From Rhizobium sp. SL42 (GTDB taxonomy: Bacteria; Pseudomonadota; Alphaproteobacteria; Rhizobiales; Rhizobiaceae): a stretch of DNA of 64,000 bases. Of the stretch, positions 1 to 9,381 are shown one piece after another. Where the stretch lies: NCBI RefSeq assembly GCF_021729845.1, contig NZ_CP063397.1:1750001-1814000 (forward strand), read 5' to 3'. Under the pieces are notes generated by a model that saw only the letters and a list, made by a program, of their open reading frames with translations, did not search any database and had not been told where the DNA came from. Position numbers and translations under genes: made by a program. Each line of letters starts with the position of its first letter. Within the stretch, counting starts at the first letter, position 1.

Positions 1-875
1 TGCCCGATCTCGCGGCCCGGGCGCTCGCCAGCAAGAACAGCGGCATCATCGGGGTGATGTCGCCCTCGCTGACCAACTATTCCTTCATCGCCGTCATGCG
101 CGGCATCGAGGACAGGGTCCGCGCCACCGATCTGCGCATCCAGTACGCCAATCCCGACTACGACAAGCAGGATGAAGTCCACCAGCTGCGGCTGTTCCTG
201 ACCCAGAACCCGGCCGGTATCATATATGCCGGCCTGTCGGAAAACGACGAGCTGAACAGCATGCTGCGCGCAGCACCTTGCCCCGTCGTCGAGATCATGG
301 ATGTCAGCGGCGATCCGCTCGAAATGGCGATCGGCATCGACCACCGCGCCGCAGCCGAGGTCGCCACCCGCCATCTGGTGCACAACGGTTATCGTCGCAT
401 CGCCCTGCTCGGCGGCCGATGGGATGTCCGGTCGCGGCGACGCCTTGACGGCTACCGCGCCGTTCTGGAAGAGGCCGGGATCTACGATGCCGGGCTGATC
501 CTGTCTGTCGACGGTCACACCAGCGTCGCCCTCGGGGCGCATCTGCTGGAGCGTCTGATGAACGAGCATGCCGATGTCGATGCCGCGCTGTGCCACAATG
601 ACGACGTGGCGCTCGGCGTCCTGTTCGAATGCCAGCGGCGCGGCATCGCCGTACCCGATGCGTTTGGCCTTTGTGGCTTCAACGATCTGGATTATGCCGG
701 CGTAGCCTGTCCGTCGATCACCTCGGTGCGCATCCCGCGCTACGAGATCGGCTACCGCGCCGTCGACATGCTGCTGCGCGCCACGGGCGAGGGTGCCCCG
801 CCGCCGAGCCTGGTCGATCTCGGCTTCAACCTGATCGAGCGCCAGTCGACGTCGCGACGATTGCTTGCGGTTTGA
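1..875 (+). CDS. LacI-family transcriptional regulator, 5' end outside window
   Basis: The reading frame is open from position 3 to the TGA at 873-875, so only the C-terminal part of the protein is visible. The first residues (ARALASKNSGIIGV) mark the hinge and start of the sugar-binding-protein-like effector domain. Later motifs fit the same fold: RHLVHNGYRRIALLGG, the HNDDVALGVL stretch, and GFNDLDYAG followed by PSITSVRIP. The DNA-binding helix-turn-helix would lie before the window. LacI proteins usually repress a nearby sugar uptake or catabolic operon; the target here is probably upstream and the ligand cannot be inferred. It converges on cysN, with a strong hairpin between them. Confidence 0.88.
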   Translation, partial: PDLAARALASKNSGIIGVMSPSLTNYSFIAVMRGIEDRVRATDLRIQYANPDYDKQDEVHQLRLFLTQNPAGIIYAGLSENDELNSMLRAAPCPVVEIMDVSGDPLEMAIGIDHRAAAEVATRHLVHNGYRRIALLGGRWDVRSRRRLDGYRAVLEEAGIYDAGLILSVDGHTSVALGAHLLERLMNEHADVDAALCHNDDVALGVLFECQRRGIAVPDAFGLCGFNDLDYAGVACPSITSVRIPRYEIGYRAVDMLLRATGEGAPPPSLVDLGFNLIERQSTSRRLLAV

Positions 876-914
876 CCCGTAGTCCAGGCGTGTCTGGCCA
901 AATCCGTCTGAAAT

Positions 915-965
915 GACAACAGCCGCAAACATGACCCGGCAGGGGGCATGTTTGCGGCTGTTGTC
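915..965. terminator. Bidirectional hairpin terminator between lacI-type gene and cysN
   Basis: A perfect 19-bp inverted repeat: left arm 915-933 (GACAACAGCCGCAAACATG), 13-nt loop, right arm 947-965. It sits between two convergent genes, so it probably ends both transcripts. There is no long T run, which is common in GC-rich rhizobia. Confidence 0.75.
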
Positions 966-1007
966 GTTGCGGCGGTTCAGACTGACCTGAGTGGCCTGTC
1001 TGCCAAC

Positions 1008-2486
1008 TTATCCGTCGATGTCGTCGAAAAGGTCGCGCGCTTCGGCGGTCGTCAAGCGGCGGGTTTCCACCTCGTCGCGGCGATTGGACAGAAGCTCGGT
1101 CGCAAGCAGCTGTTCGGCGAGGTCCGCCGGCAGCGACAGGATCACGCGGCCTTCATGGGCGTGCAGCCCGCCCAGCTCGGTGCGCTTGGCGGTAATCATG
1201 CCACCGGCCACCGTGTTGTTGGTGTCCGGATCGATCAGGATGAAGGCGCCGGTTCCGCGGTTCTGTTCATACGGGTCGAAGATCGCCGTTTCGTCGAAGG
1301 ACAGGTGAACCTTGCCGATGGCGTTCATCTGCAACATTTCCGTCGAGATCCACTTGCCGCTCTTCAGGTCGAGCTGCGAAACCGGTTCGACCTGCACGCG
1401 CTGCCGGCGCGAGCCGGCCTTCAGCCAGTAGCGCTTGCCGGGCACGATACCGTCCGGCTGCAGTGCCACCATCTGCGCGTCGAAGGCAAGGCCGGTCTGC
1501 GGCTGGGCGTCGAGCGAGACGATCATGTCGCCGCGCGCCACGTCCACCTGGCGGTCAAGCACCAGCGTGATCGCGTCACCGGCAACGGCCGCGTTGCGGA
1601 CCAGGTCGAAGGTGACGATCTGCTTGACATTGGCCAGCTGGCCCGATGGCAGAATGGCGACGCTGTCGCCGGGCTTCACAGCGCCGCCGGCAACCGTGCC
1701 CTGGTAGCCGCGGAAGCTTTCACCCGGACGCGAGACGCGCTGTACCGGCAGGCGGAAACCGGTCGACTGGCCGGAGCGCAGCGTGGCCAACTCCAGCGTT
1801 TCGACCAGCGTCGGGCCTTCATACCAGGGCATCACGGCGTCGGCCGCATAGACGACATTCTCGCCCTTCAGTGCCGACATCGGGATCGCGGTCACCTGAC
1901 GTACGCCGAGTGACAGCGCCAGAGCCTTGAAATCATGGTTGATTTGCTCGAACACCGCCTTGTCGTAGCCGACCAGATCGAACTTGTTGACCGCAAGCAC
2001 GAACTGCTTGATGCCCATCAGCGAGGCGATGTTCGCGTGGCGGCGGGTCTGCTCAAGCAGGCCGGTGCGCGCATCGACGAGCAGCACGGCGAGGTCGGCG
2101 GTCGAGGCGCCGGTTGCCATGTTGCGGGTATACTGCTCGTGGCCGGGCGTGTCGGCGACGATGAACGAGCGGCGATCGGTGGCGAAATAGCGATAGGCGA
2201 CATCGATGGTGATGCCCTGTTCGCGTTCCGCCTGCAGGCCGTCGAGCAGCAGCGCGAAGTCGGGCAGGCCGAGATCGTTCTGCTTGCCGCTGTCGCGGTT
2301 GAGGGCTGCGGCCTGGTCTTCCTTGACCGCCTTGGTGTCCCACAGCAGGCGGCCGATCAGCGTCGACTTGCCGTCATCGACGGAGCCGCAGGTGATCAGG
2401 CGCAGCGGGCGCGAATCGCGGGTGATGACGGCCGGTTCTGCCTGCGGTGCGGCGGAGGCGAGGGCGGTGTTGGCTTGAGCGGTCAT
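1008..2486 (-). CDS. cysN: Sulfate adenylyltransferase subunit 1 (CysN)
   Basis: GTPase subunit of ATP sulfurylase, which with CysD converts sulfate and ATP to adenosine 5'-phosphosulfate (APS) in the cytoplasm. The protein has 492 residues. G-domain motifs are present: P-loop GSVDDGKST near residue 34, DTPGHEQYTRNM near 110, and NKFDLVGYD. An EF-Tu-like beta-barrel region follows. There is no C-terminal APS kinase, unlike the fused CysNC/NodQ of some rhizobia. The ATG at 2486 is chosen because it lies 1 bp after the cysD stop; a longer frame upstream would overlap cysD and lacks family similarity. It is the last gene of cysHDN. Confidence 0.96.
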   Translation of the reverse strand: MTAQANTALASAAPQAEPAVITRDSRPLRLITCGSVDDGKSTLIGRLLWDTKAVKEDQAAALNRDSGKQNDLGLPDFALLLDGLQAEREQGITIDVAYRYFATDRRSFIVADTPGHEQYTRNMATGASTADLAVLLVDARTGLLEQTRRHANIASLMGIKQFVLAVNKFDLVGYDKAVFEQINHDFKALALSLGVRQVTAIPMSALKGENVVYAADAVMPWYEGPTLVETLELATLRSGQSTGFRLPVQRVSRPGESFRGYQGTVAGGAVKPGDSVAILPSGQLANVKQIVTFDLVRNAAVAGDAITLVLDRQVDVARGDMIVSLDAQPQTGLAFDAQMVALQPDGIVPGKRYWLKAGSRRQRVQVEPVSQLDLKSGKWISTEMLQMNAIGKVHLSFDETAIFDPYEQNRGTGAFILIDPDTNNTVAGGMITAKRTELGGLHAHEGRVILSLPADLAEQLLATELLSNRRDEVETRRLTTAEARDLFDDIDG

Positions 2487-2487
2487 C

Positions 2488-3480
2488 TCAGAAATATCCT
2501 TCGCGTTTCTTCTTTTCCATCGACCCGGCCTGGTCGCGGTCGATGGCCCGGCCCTGGCGCTCGGACACTGTGGCAATCTCGAGCTCGGCGATCACGTCGT
2601 CGAGCGTGGTGGCGTCGGACTTGATCGCGCCGGTCAGCGGCCAGCAGCCGAGCGTGCGGAAGCGGATCATGCCTTCCTGCACTTTCTCGCCGGGCAGCGG
2701 TTCGAAGCGCGGATCCTCGGCCCAGAGCAGCATGCCGTCGCGTTCGACGAACTTGCGGTTCTTGGCATAGTAGAGTGGTGGCAGCGGGATGTTTTCCGCC
2801 TGGATGTAGCGCCAGATGTCGACTTCGGTCCAGTTCGAAAGCGGGAAGGCGCGCACGCTTTCGCCGCGCCGGACCATGCCGTTGTAGATGTTCCAAAGTT
2901 CCGGCCGCTGGTTGCGCGGATCCCATTTGTGGTCGGGCGTGCGGAACGAATAGATGCGTTCCTTGGCACGGCTGGCTTCCTCGTCGCGCCGTGCGCCACC
3001 GAAGGCCGCGTCATACTTGCCGGCATCGAGCGCCTGGCGCAGCGATTCCGTCTTCATCACGTCGGTGTGGTAGGACGAGCCGTGGGTAAACGGCGAGATG
3101 TTCTCGGCCGCACCGCGCGGGTTGATATGGACGAGAAGGTCGAGGTCGAACTTTTCGGCCATCTCGTCGCGAAACGCGATCATCTCCGGAAATTTCCAGC
3201 CGGTGTCGACATGCAGGAGCGGGAAGGGCACGCGGCCGGGGAAGAAGGCCTTGCGCGCCAGATGCAGCAGCACGGACGAATCCTTGCCGATCGAATAGAG
3301 CATCACCGGACGCTCGAATTCGGCCGCCACTTCGCGGAAGATGTGGATCGCTTCGTTTTCCAGCGCCTTCAGATGCGGATCAAGCGGCGGCTTGCTCGCG
3401 GCATCCTTGGAATGCGGATCGAATTCGGATGTGTGTACGTGCATCTGTCTATCTGCCTTGATGGCCATCAGTGATGGCAT
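2488..3480 (-). CDS. cysD: Sulfate adenylyltransferase subunit 2 (CysD)
   Basis: Catalytic subunit of ATP sulfurylase, forming APS with CysN. The 330-residue protein shows the PP-loop type nucleotide site ([18 protein letters not shown]), then [31 protein letters not shown], and [15 protein letters not shown], all typical of CysD. The ATG at 3480 is preferred because AGAGAGG lies about 9 nt upstream; a further in-frame start at 3522 lacks that. It ends 1 bp before cysN. It follows cysH by about 170 bp that hold a palindromic repeat, so the three genes probably form one operon with a structured spacer. Confidence 0.95.
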   Translation of the reverse strand: MPSLMAIKADRQMHVHTSEFDPHSKDAASKPPLDPHLKALENEAIHIFREVAAEFERPVMLYSIGKDSSVLLHLARKAFFPGRVPFPLLHVDTGWKFPEMIAFRDEMAEKFDLDLLVHINPRGAAENISPFTHGSSYHTDVMKTESLRQALDAGKYDAAFGGARRDEEASRAKERIYSFRTPDHKWDPRNQRPELWNIYNGMVRRGESVRAFPLSNWTEVDIWRYIQAENIPLPPLYYAKNRKFVERDGMLLWAEDPRFEPLPGEKVQEGMIRFRTLGCWPLTGAIKSDATTLDDVIAELEIATVSERQGRAIDRDQAGSMEKKKREGYF

Positions 3481-3504
3481 TTCGTGGACCTCTCTCTGTC
3501 CTGC

Positions 3505-3650
3505 CGGGCATCTCCCCCACAAGGAGGGAGATCACGTCCCGCCACCGTCTTGACCTTGAGACTTGGTAAGGCGGCGTCAGTCTGGCACTTCGATCTCTCC
3601 CCTTGTAGGGGAGATGTCGCGAAGCGACAGAGGGGGGTAAATTCTGGCTC
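3505..3650. repeat. Rhizobial palindromic intergenic repeats (two copies)
   Basis: Two copies of a C-rich/G-rich palindromic module lie between cysH and cysD: one at about 3508-3533 and one at about 3594-3646 (CTCCCCTTGTAGGGGAG followed by TCGCGAAGCGA and a G run). The same module recurs near 22085, 30480, 31812, 32703, 39263, 41215 and 55420. Confidence 0.7.
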
Positions 3651-3652
3651 TG

Positions 3653-4399
3653 CTAAGCTGGCGTCGGTATCGCCGAAGCTGTCGCCTCGGGCACATGCAG
3701 GCCGCATTCGCGCTTTTCGTCGTTTTCCCACCACCAGCGGCCGGCCCGTTCCGGTTCACCCGGCTTGATGGCGCGGGTACATGGCTCGCAGCCGATCGAC
3801 GGATAGCCGCGGGCATGTAGCGGGTTGGTCGGAACGCTTTCCGCATCGACGTAAGCGTTGATGGCCTCGATCGACCAGTCGGCCAGCGGATTGATCTTGA
3901 TCAGGTCGCGCTCGGCATCATATTCGGCAAATGGCGTGGTGGCGCGGTTGCCGGACTGTCCGCGGCGCAAGCCCGTCACCCAGAAGCGGGCGTCGACAAG
4001 CGCCTCGGCCAGGGGAACCAGCTTGCGCACATGACAGCAGGCATGGCGCGCTTCGACGCTCTCGTAAAAGCCGTTCAGGCCGAATTTCGCCGTATAGGCG
4101 TCGACATCGTCCTGCCTCGGGGTGAAGCGCTGGATGGCGATGCCGAAGCGTTCCTCGGTCTCGGCGATCAGGTCCACCGTTTCCTTGAACAACCGCCCTG
4201 TCTCAAGTGTCGACACATCGATCGGCAGGCGTGCCAAACCGATAGCAGCCGTGATCACCTGATCCTCGATGCCGAGGCTGGTGGTGAACACGGCGCGGCC
4301 TTCATGGGCGGCGACAATGCGAAGACGTTCGGTCAGGTCGGCATTTTCCAGCGTGATGTTGAGAATGCTGGCGAGCTCGGCATTGCTTGGAAGGTTCAT
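3653..4399 (-). CDS. cysH: APS/PAPS reductase, 4Fe-4S type (CysH)
   Basis: Reduces adenylylated sulfate to sulfite. The 248-residue protein has the cysteines of the iron-sulfur APS reductase class: CC at 121-122, C204 and C207 (GCEPC). The catalytic cysteine is C232 in the C-terminal ECGLH motif. These four cluster cysteines indicate direct use of APS, consistent with the lack of cysC here. The TTSLGIEDQVI and TGRLF motifs belong to the nucleotide-binding PP-loop fold. The ATG at 4399 gives the normal family length; the frame extends upstream but without similarity. It is first in cysHDN and divergent from an Rrf2 regulator. Confidence 0.94.
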   Translation of the reverse strand: MNLPSNAELASILNITLENADLTERLRIVAAHEGRAVFTTSLGIEDQVITAAIGLARLPIDVSTLETGRLFKETVDLIAETEERFGIAIQRFTPRQDDVDAYTAKFGLNGFYESVEARHACCHVRKLVPLAEALVDARFWVTGLRRGQSGNRATTPFAEYDAERDLIKINPLADWSIEAINAYVDAESVPTNPLHARGYPSIGCEPCTRAIKPGEPERAGRWWWENDEKRECGLHVPEATASAIPTPA

Positions 4400-4716
4400 T
4401 TGTTTGTTCCTGCTATAGGCGGGCATTATCCCGTAAACGGGCAGGCGCGAACAGGAATTGCCTTTCAAGCACATGCACAGAAAGAGCAAATATCTCTCCC
4501 CAGCGATGCAAACACGGGATTTCGTCCCGCTCCGTCGCGCCCGCTGTTTCAGGCGGCGCCTGCAATTTCCAGCCACCTGTCAGGCTTGGCCGCGCTTCAG
4601 GACCAGCATTGGACCGTGAATCGCCGAAGGGGCGGAAAAGGACATTTGAACCCATGGCGGATTTCGGCTATTGCGACATCGTGCGGACGCCGGTCCGCAT
4701 AAGCCGGTGTTCTGTG
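4400..4716. promoter_or_regulatory. Divergent promoter region cysH / Rrf2 regulator
   Basis: This 317-bp spacer separates divergent cysH and the Rrf2 gene. It holds an inverted repeat CCCGT-AA-ACGGG at 4430-4441, about 30 bp upstream of the cysH start, placed like an operator. No coding signal was recognised. That the neighbouring Rrf2 protein binds here is inference from position. Confidence 0.45.
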
Positions 4717-5148
4717 ATGATTTCCCAACGAGCCAAATATGCGCTGCGGGCGCTGAATGTCTTGGCACGCGCCATGCCAGGCGAACCGGTGCAGATTCCA
4801 GACATTGCCGAACAGCAGCGTATCCCGAAGAAATTCCTCGAGCAGATCCTCCTGGAGCTCAAGCGCGGCGGCATCGTCGAAAGCAAGCGCGGCAAGCAGG
4901 GCGGTTATCTTCTGCTGCGCGCCGCCTCCGACATTACCTATGGCGAGATCCTGCGCCTGATTGACGGTCCAGTGGCGCCCTTGCCCTGTCTGTCGCTCTC
5001 GGCCTATCGCCGCTGTGAGGACTGTGCCGGCGAGCAGGATTGCGAAGTCCGCCACGTCTTTTCCCGTGTTGCCGACGAGACGCGTGCCATCCTCTTTTCC
5101 ACCAGCCTCGCTGATGCGGTGTCCACGCGCCACACGGAACTGGTCTGA
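4717..5148 (+). CDS. Rrf2-family transcriptional regulator of sulfur genes
   Basis: A 143-residue winged-helix protein of the Rrf2 family (relatives are IscR, RirA, NsrR and CymR). The N-terminal half has the family pattern MISQRAKYALRAL, then IPKKFLEQILLELKRGGIVESKRG and GGYLLLRA. The C-terminal part has C91, C100, C103 and C109, a cysteine set that could hold an Fe-S cluster, though the spacing differs from classical IscR. Its position between cysHDN and the sulfate transporter operon suggests a CymR-like role in sulfur control. GTG at 4714 is an alternative start. Confidence 0.85.
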   Translation: MISQRAKYALRALNVLARAMPGEPVQIPDIAEQQRIPKKFLEQILLELKRGGIVESKRGKQGGYLLLRAASDITYGEILRLIDGPVAPLPCLSLSAYRRCEDCAGEQDCEVRHVFSRVADETRAILFSTSLADAVSTRHTELV

Positions 5149-5334
5149 TCCCAGCACCGGCTTCCGACCGTCTTGCAGCGGTAGCAGAGGTGGCCTTTTC
5201 TCTTCCTCCCGCCTGGCAGCATTTTGCAGCGACGCTTTTTCGCAGTATTTTCCACCCGGATCGGCGGCTCCCGGCGCAAGCCTGTTCTGCCCCGGCCCAT
5301 CGACCGGGGTACGGTTTTGTTATTTTTCGCCTTG

Positions 5335-5399
5335 CGTTGACTAACACTACTCGTCCGGTAGTCTTAATTCATCGAAAACCGAGATGAGGAGGAAGACGC
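5335..5399 (+). promoter_or_regulatory. Promoter/operator region of the sulfate transport operon
   Basis: Just upstream of sbp there is an inverted repeat ACTAC-(7 nt)-GTAGT at 5346-5362, followed by an AT-rich stretch and a strong Shine-Dalgarno (GAGGAGGAAG) before the ATG at 5400. The repeat is a candidate regulator site. The rest of the 5149-5399 spacer shows no coding signal. Confidence 0.45.
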
Positions 5400-6425
5400 A
5401 TGAAAAGCATCCTGAAACGGCTGAGTGCTTTGCTGATCGGCCTAGGGCTGACAGCGGGTTCGATCGCTCCGGCATTCGCTGATGCCCAGCTTCTCAATGT
5501 CTCCTATGATCCGACGCGGGAATTCTACAAGGAATACAACGAGGCCTTCGCCAAGCATTGGCAGGAAACGGCTGGCGAGGCGGTAACGATCCGCCAGTCG
5601 CATGGCGGCTCCGGCAAGCAGGCCCGTGCCGTGATCGACGGCCTCGACGCCGATGTGGTGACGCTCGCCCTGCAGGGTGACATCGATGCCATCGTCGAAA
5701 ACACCGGCAAGATCGCCAAGGACTGGCGCAACCGTTTCGAAAACAACTCCGCTCCCTATACCTCGACCATTGTCTTCCTGGTCCGCAAGGGCAACCCCAA
5801 GGGCATCAAGGACTGGGGCGATCTGGTAAAGGGCGACGTGCAGATCGTCACGCCGAACCCGAAGACCTCCGGCGGTGCGCGCTGGAACTATCTCGCCGCC
5901 TGGGCCTGGGCCCACAAGGAATTCGGCGGTGACGAGATGAAGATCCGCGAATACATCACAGAAATCTTCCGCCGCGCGCCGGTGCTCGATACCGGCGCCC
6001 GCGGATCGCTGACCACCTTTGCCCAGCGCGAGATCGGTGACGTCCTGCTCTCGTGGGAAAACGAGGCGCATCTTGCCGGTCAGGAATTCGGCGCAGATGC
6101 ATTCGAGATCGTCACGCCGTCGCAGTCGATCCTCGCCGAGCCGCCGGTCGCCGTGGTGGATGGCAATGTCGATGCCAAGGGCACGCGCAAGCAGGCCGAG
6201 GCCTATCTTGCCTATCTCTATTCGGAAGAGGGCCAGCGCCTCGCCGCCAAGCATTTCTATCGCCCGTCCAAGCCCGAGCTTGTCCCGGCGGATGCTCTGG
6301 CCGCGCTTCCGAAGATCGACCTGGTGACGATCGATGATCCGATCTTCGGCGGATGGGCCAAGGCGCAACCGACCCATTTCGGCGATGGCGGTGTATTCGA
6401 CCAGATCTACCAGCCGGCACGCTGA
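5400..6425 (+). CDS. sbp: Sulfate ABC transporter, periplasmic substrate-binding protein
   Basis: Periplasmic binding protein that captures sulfate (or thiosulfate) for CysTWA. The 341-residue protein begins with a signal peptide (MKSILKRL, hydrophobic core, APAFADA cleavage region). Family motifs follow: LLNVSYDPTREFY, QSHGGSGKQARAVIDGL, DVVTLALQGDID and TPNPKTSGGARWNYLAAW, the last two forming the anion pocket. It is first in sbp-cysT-cysW-cysA. A GC-rich hairpin after the gene probably adjusts its abundance relative to the permeases. It could equally be called cysP; sequence alone does not separate the two. Confidence 0.94.
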   Translation: MKSILKRLSALLIGLGLTAGSIAPAFADAQLLNVSYDPTREFYKEYNEAFAKHWQETAGEAVTIRQSHGGSGKQARAVIDGLDADVVTLALQGDIDAIVENTGKIAKDWRNRFENNSAPYTSTIVFLVRKGNPKGIKDWGDLVKGDVQIVTPNPKTSGGARWNYLAAWAWAHKEFGGDEMKIREYITEIFRRAPVLDTGARGSLTTFAQREIGDVLLSWENEAHLAGQEFGADAFEIVTPSQSILAEPPVAVVDGNVDAKGTRKQAEAYLAYLYSEEGQRLAAKHFYRPSKPELVPADALAALPKIDLVTIDDPIFGGWAKAQPTHFGDGGVFDQIYQPAR

Positions 6426-6447
6426 CAGCAATTCCTCCCCGGACCGG

Positions 6448-6476
6448 GCCCCGACCTCGAGATTTGAGGCCGGGGC
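6448..6476 (+). terminator. Intercistronic hairpin sbp-cysT
   Basis: Inverted repeat GCCCCG-a-CCTC / GAGG-c-CGGGGC with a 7-nt loop between sbp and cysT. It has no T run, so it is more likely an mRNA-stabilising or attenuating hairpin than a full terminator. Confidence 0.5.
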
Positions 6477-6520
6477 TTGCGAGTGCGGAGAGATCAGGCA
6501 TCATCACTTCGGGATATGGA

Positions 6521-7372
6521 ATGACGGGACGGCTCATGAAGAACTGGCGCCAGCCAAGCATACTGCCAGGATTTGGCCTGACGCTTGGCTATACGATTAC
6601 CTATCTCACCTTGATCATCCTGATCCCGCTCGCCGCGCTCGTGGTGCGAACGGCATCGCTCGGCTGGGCTGATTTTTTCGCCGTCGTGATGGACGAGCGC
6701 ACCCAGCTGGCACTGCGCACTTCCTTCGGCGCGGCGCTGATTGCCGCTGCCGTCAACGTCGTCTTCGGCGTCGTCGTCGCCTGGGTTCTGGTGCGCTATG
6801 ATTTCCCCGGCCGTCGCCTGCTCGATGCGATTGTCGATCTGCCGTTTGCCCTGCCGACGGCCGTTGCCGGTATCGCGCTTGCCGCGCTTTATGCGAAGAA
6901 CGGCTGGATCGGCGGCCTGCTCGATCCGCTCGGCATCAAGGTTGCTTTTACCCCGCTCGGCATCGTCTTCGCGCTGATCTTTATCGGCCTGCCATTCGTC
7001 GTGCGCACCGTGCAGCCGGTCATGGAAGAACTGGACCGCGAGGTCGAGGAGGCGGCGGCCACGCTTGGCGCCAGTCGTTTCCAGACCATCCACCGCGTCG
7101 TTCTGCCAAGCCTGACGCCCGCCATCCTCACCGGCTTCGCGCTTGCCTTTGCCCGCGCCGTCGGCGAATACGGCTCGGTCATCTTCATCGCCGGCAACAT
7201 TCCCTATGTGTCTGAAATCGCGCCGTTGCTGATCGTCATCCGGCTGGAGGAGTTCAACTATGCCGGCGCGACCGCCATCGCCTCGATCATGCTGATCATC
7301 TCGTTCGCCATGCTGTTGTTCATCAACCTGCTGCAGATGTGGAGCCGCCGGAGATATGCCAATGTCCGCTGA
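6521..7372 (+). CDS. cysT: Sulfate ABC transporter permease CysT
   Basis: Inner-membrane permease of the sulfate importer, pairing with CysW. The 283-residue protein has about six hydrophobic segments and the binding-protein-dependent permease loop ([21 protein letters not shown]) that contacts CysA. The ATG at 6521 starts the family-like region; an ATG 15 bp later is also possible. The earlier open frame lies over the post-sbp hairpin and is not coding. The 3' end overlaps cysW by 17 bp, which suggests translational coupling. Confidence 0.94.
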   Translation: MTGRLMKNWRQPSILPGFGLTLGYTITYLTLIILIPLAALVVRTASLGWADFFAVVMDERTQLALRTSFGAALIAAAVNVVFGVVVAWVLVRYDFPGRRLLDAIVDLPFALPTAVAGIALAALYAKNGWIGGLLDPLGIKVAFTPLGIVFALIFIGLPFVVRTVQPVMEELDREVEEAAATLGASRFQTIHRVVLPSLTPAILTGFALAFARAVGEYGSVIFIAGNIPYVSEIAPLLIVIRLEEFNYAGATAIASIMLIISFAMLLFINLLQMWSRRRYANVR

Positions 7373-8231
7373 TACGCGCGCCCCCTTCCGCTTTCGCGAT
7401 GCTGCGACCGAAACGCCGCTCGCCCGTTTCATCCTGATCACCATCGCCATCGGCTTCCTTGCGCTGATCCTGCTGCTGCCGCTGCTGCTGGTCTTCATCG
7501 AGGCTTTCCGCGAAGGCATTCCGGCCTTCATCGAGGCGCTTGGTGATGTCGATGCGCTGGCGGCGATCCGTTTGACGCTGTTGGTCGCCGCCATTGCCGT
7601 GCCGCTCAACCTGGTGTTCGGCGTCTCGGCCGCCTGGGCGATCGCCAAGTTCGAATTCAAGGGCAAGACCTTCCTCACCACCCTGATCGACCTGCCGTTC
7701 TCGATCTCGCCGGTCATTTCCGGTCTGGTCTATGTCCTGCTCTTCGGCGCCAACAGCTATCTCGGCCCGATCCTGAAAGGCTGGGGCATCGAGATCCTGT
7801 TTGCCGTGCCCGGCATCGTGCTTGCCACGGTTTTTGTCACCTTCCCCTTTGTTGCCCGCGAACTGATCCCGCTGATGCAGGAACAGGGTACCGGCGACGA
7901 GGAGGCGGCCCTGTCTCTCGGTGCCAATGGCTGGCAGACCTTCTGGTACGTCACCCTGCCCAACATCAAATGGGGTCTGCTCTACGGCGTCCTGCTCTGC
8001 AATGCCCGCGCCATGGGCGAGTTCGGCGCGGTGTCCGTCGTCTCCGGCCACATCCGCGGCCTGACCGAAACCATGCCGCTGCATGTCGAGGTCCTCTACA
8101 ACGAATACAATTTCGTCGCGGCCTTCGCGGTCTCGACGCTGCTCGCCCTCCTTGCTCTGGTCACGCTCGCGCTGAAGACGATCCTCGAGATCCGTTACGG
8201 CGAAGAGCTGTCGGCAAGCCGCAAACACTGA
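7356..8231 (+). CDS. cysW: Sulfate ABC transporter permease CysW
   Basis: Second inner-membrane permease of the sulfate importer. The 291-residue protein has about six membrane segments and the EAA loop ([21 protein letters not shown]). The [13 protein letters not shown] and [14 protein letters not shown] stretches are typical of CysW. It starts inside the end of cysT, at ATG 7356 or at 7362, and is followed 13 bp later by cysA. Confidence 0.94.
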   Translation: MPMSADTRAPFRFRDAATETPLARFILITIAIGFLALILLLPLLLVFIEAFREGIPAFIEALGDVDALAAIRLTLLVAAIAVPLNLVFGVSAAWAIAKFEFKGKTFLTTLIDLPFSISPVISGLVYVLLFGANSYLGPILKGWGIEILFAVPGIVLATVFVTFPFVARELIPLMQEQGTGDEEAALSLGANGWQTFWYVTLPNIKWGLLYGVLLCNARAMGEFGAVSVVSGHIRGLTETMPLHVEVLYNEYNFVAAFAVSTLLALLALVTLALKTILEIRYGEELSASRKH

Positions 8232-8244
8232 AAGGTCAGTCCCG

Positions 8245-9288
8245 ATGGATGTCACGATCAACAATATCCGCAAGGATTTCGGCCAGTTTCCGGCGCTGCA
8301 CGATGTCTCGCTCTCGGTCGGCACCGGCGAGCTGATTGCGCTGCTCGGCCCGTCCGGCTCCGGCAAGACGACGCTGCTGCGTCTGATCGCCGGCCTTGAT
8401 CAGCCGACCGAAGGCCGCATCTTTTTCGGCGGTGAGGATGCCTCGCACAAAAGCGTGCAGGAGCGCCATGTCGGCTTCGTCTTCCAGCACTATGCGCTGT
8501 TTCGCCATATGACGGTCGCCGACAATATTGCTTTCGGCCTCAAGGTCCGCCCGCGCGCCACCCGTCCGCCGGCGCATGAAATCAAGCGACGTGTCGCCGA
8601 CCTGCTCGAAATGGTCCAGCTGACCGGCCTCGCAAATCGCTATCCGGCCCAGCTCTCCGGTGGCCAGCGCCAGCGCGTCGCGCTTGCCCGGGCCATGGCG
8701 ATCGAACCATCCGTGCTGCTGCTTGACGAACCCTTCGGCGCACTCGATGCCAAGGTCCGCAAGGACCTGCGCCGCTGGCTGCGCGAATTTCATGATCGCA
8801 CCGGCCACACCACATTCTTCGTCACCCACGACCAGGACGAAGCGCTGGAACTGGCTGACCGCGTCGTGGTCATGAGCCAGGGCAAGGTCGAGCAGGTCGG
8901 TACCGCCGATGACGTCTATGATCGTCCCAATTCGCCCTTCGTCTTCTCCTTCATCGGCGAAAGCTCGCATCTGCCGATTTCGCTGAAACAGGGAAATGTC
9001 CTGTTCCAGGGACAGCAGATCGGCATTTCGGAACAAGCGGGCGACTGCGACGGCATGCTGTTCTTCCGCCCGCAGGATGTCGTGCTCACCGATCATCCCG
9101 AGGCGCTGTCGGGCAAGGTCACCGCCAGCCGCCGCCTGGCCGGCACCCGGATCGTCGAGATCGATATCTCCGGCAGTGGCGAGGCGCATCACATCGAGAT
9201 CGAGGTGCCGCTTGAAGCCAATGTCGCGGTCGGCGGCGAACTCAGCTTCCGCCCTGAGACATGGAAGATCTTTCGCGACGCACAGTAA
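8245..9288 (+). CDS. cysA: Sulfate ABC transporter ATP-binding protein CysA
   Basis: ATPase that drives sulfate import through CysTW. The 347-residue protein has Walker A (GPSGSGKTT, near residue 35), Q-loop ([14 protein letters not shown]), signature [14 protein letters not shown], Walker [12 protein letters not shown] and the switch histidine in VTHDQDEA. The C-terminal 110 residues form a TOBE/regulatory domain usual in CysA. It is last in the operon and is followed by a perfect palindrome. Confidence 0.95.
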   Translation: MDVTINNIRKDFGQFPALHDVSLSVGTGELIALLGPSGSGKTTLLRLIAGLDQPTEGRIFFGGEDASHKSVQERHVGFVFQHYALFRHMTVADNIAFGLKVRPRATRPPAHEIKRRVADLLEMVQLTGLANRYPAQLSGGQRQRVALARAMAIEPSVLLLDEPFGALDAKVRKDLRRWLREFHDRTGHTTFFVTHDQDEALELADRVVVMSQGKVEQVGTADDVYDRPNSPFVFSFIGESSHLPISLKQGNVLFQGQQIGISEQAGDCDGMLFFRPQDVVLTDHPEALSGKVTASRRLAGTRIVEIDISGSGEAHHIEIEVPLEANVAVGGELSFRPETWKIFRDAQ

Positions 9289-9305
9289 GCATCCTGCGGA
9301 GAACT

Positions 9306-9321
9306 ACTGACGATCGTCAGT
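9306..9321. promoter_or_regulatory. 16-bp perfect palindrome after cysA
   Basis: ACTGACGATCGTCAGT is a perfect palindrome directly after cysA, followed by TTCCTTTTC. It could be the operon's terminator or an operator for the next gene. With no loop it is more operator-like. Confidence 0.4.
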
Positions 9322-9351
9322 TCCTTTTCAGGAAATACACGCGATGGTATA

Positions 9352-9375
9352 GTTCCCCCGTTCAAAAGGGGGAAC
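9352..9375 (+). promoter_or_regulatory. Hairpin sequestering the Shine-Dalgarno of the gene at 9382
   Basis: GTTCCCCC (9352-9359) pairs perfectly with GGGGGAAC (9368-9375) across an 8-nt loop. The right arm contains the only plausible Shine-Dalgarno (GGGGG) for the ATG at 9382. Translation of that gene may therefore depend on opening this hairpin. Confidence 0.5.
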
Positions 9376-9381
9376 ACAACA

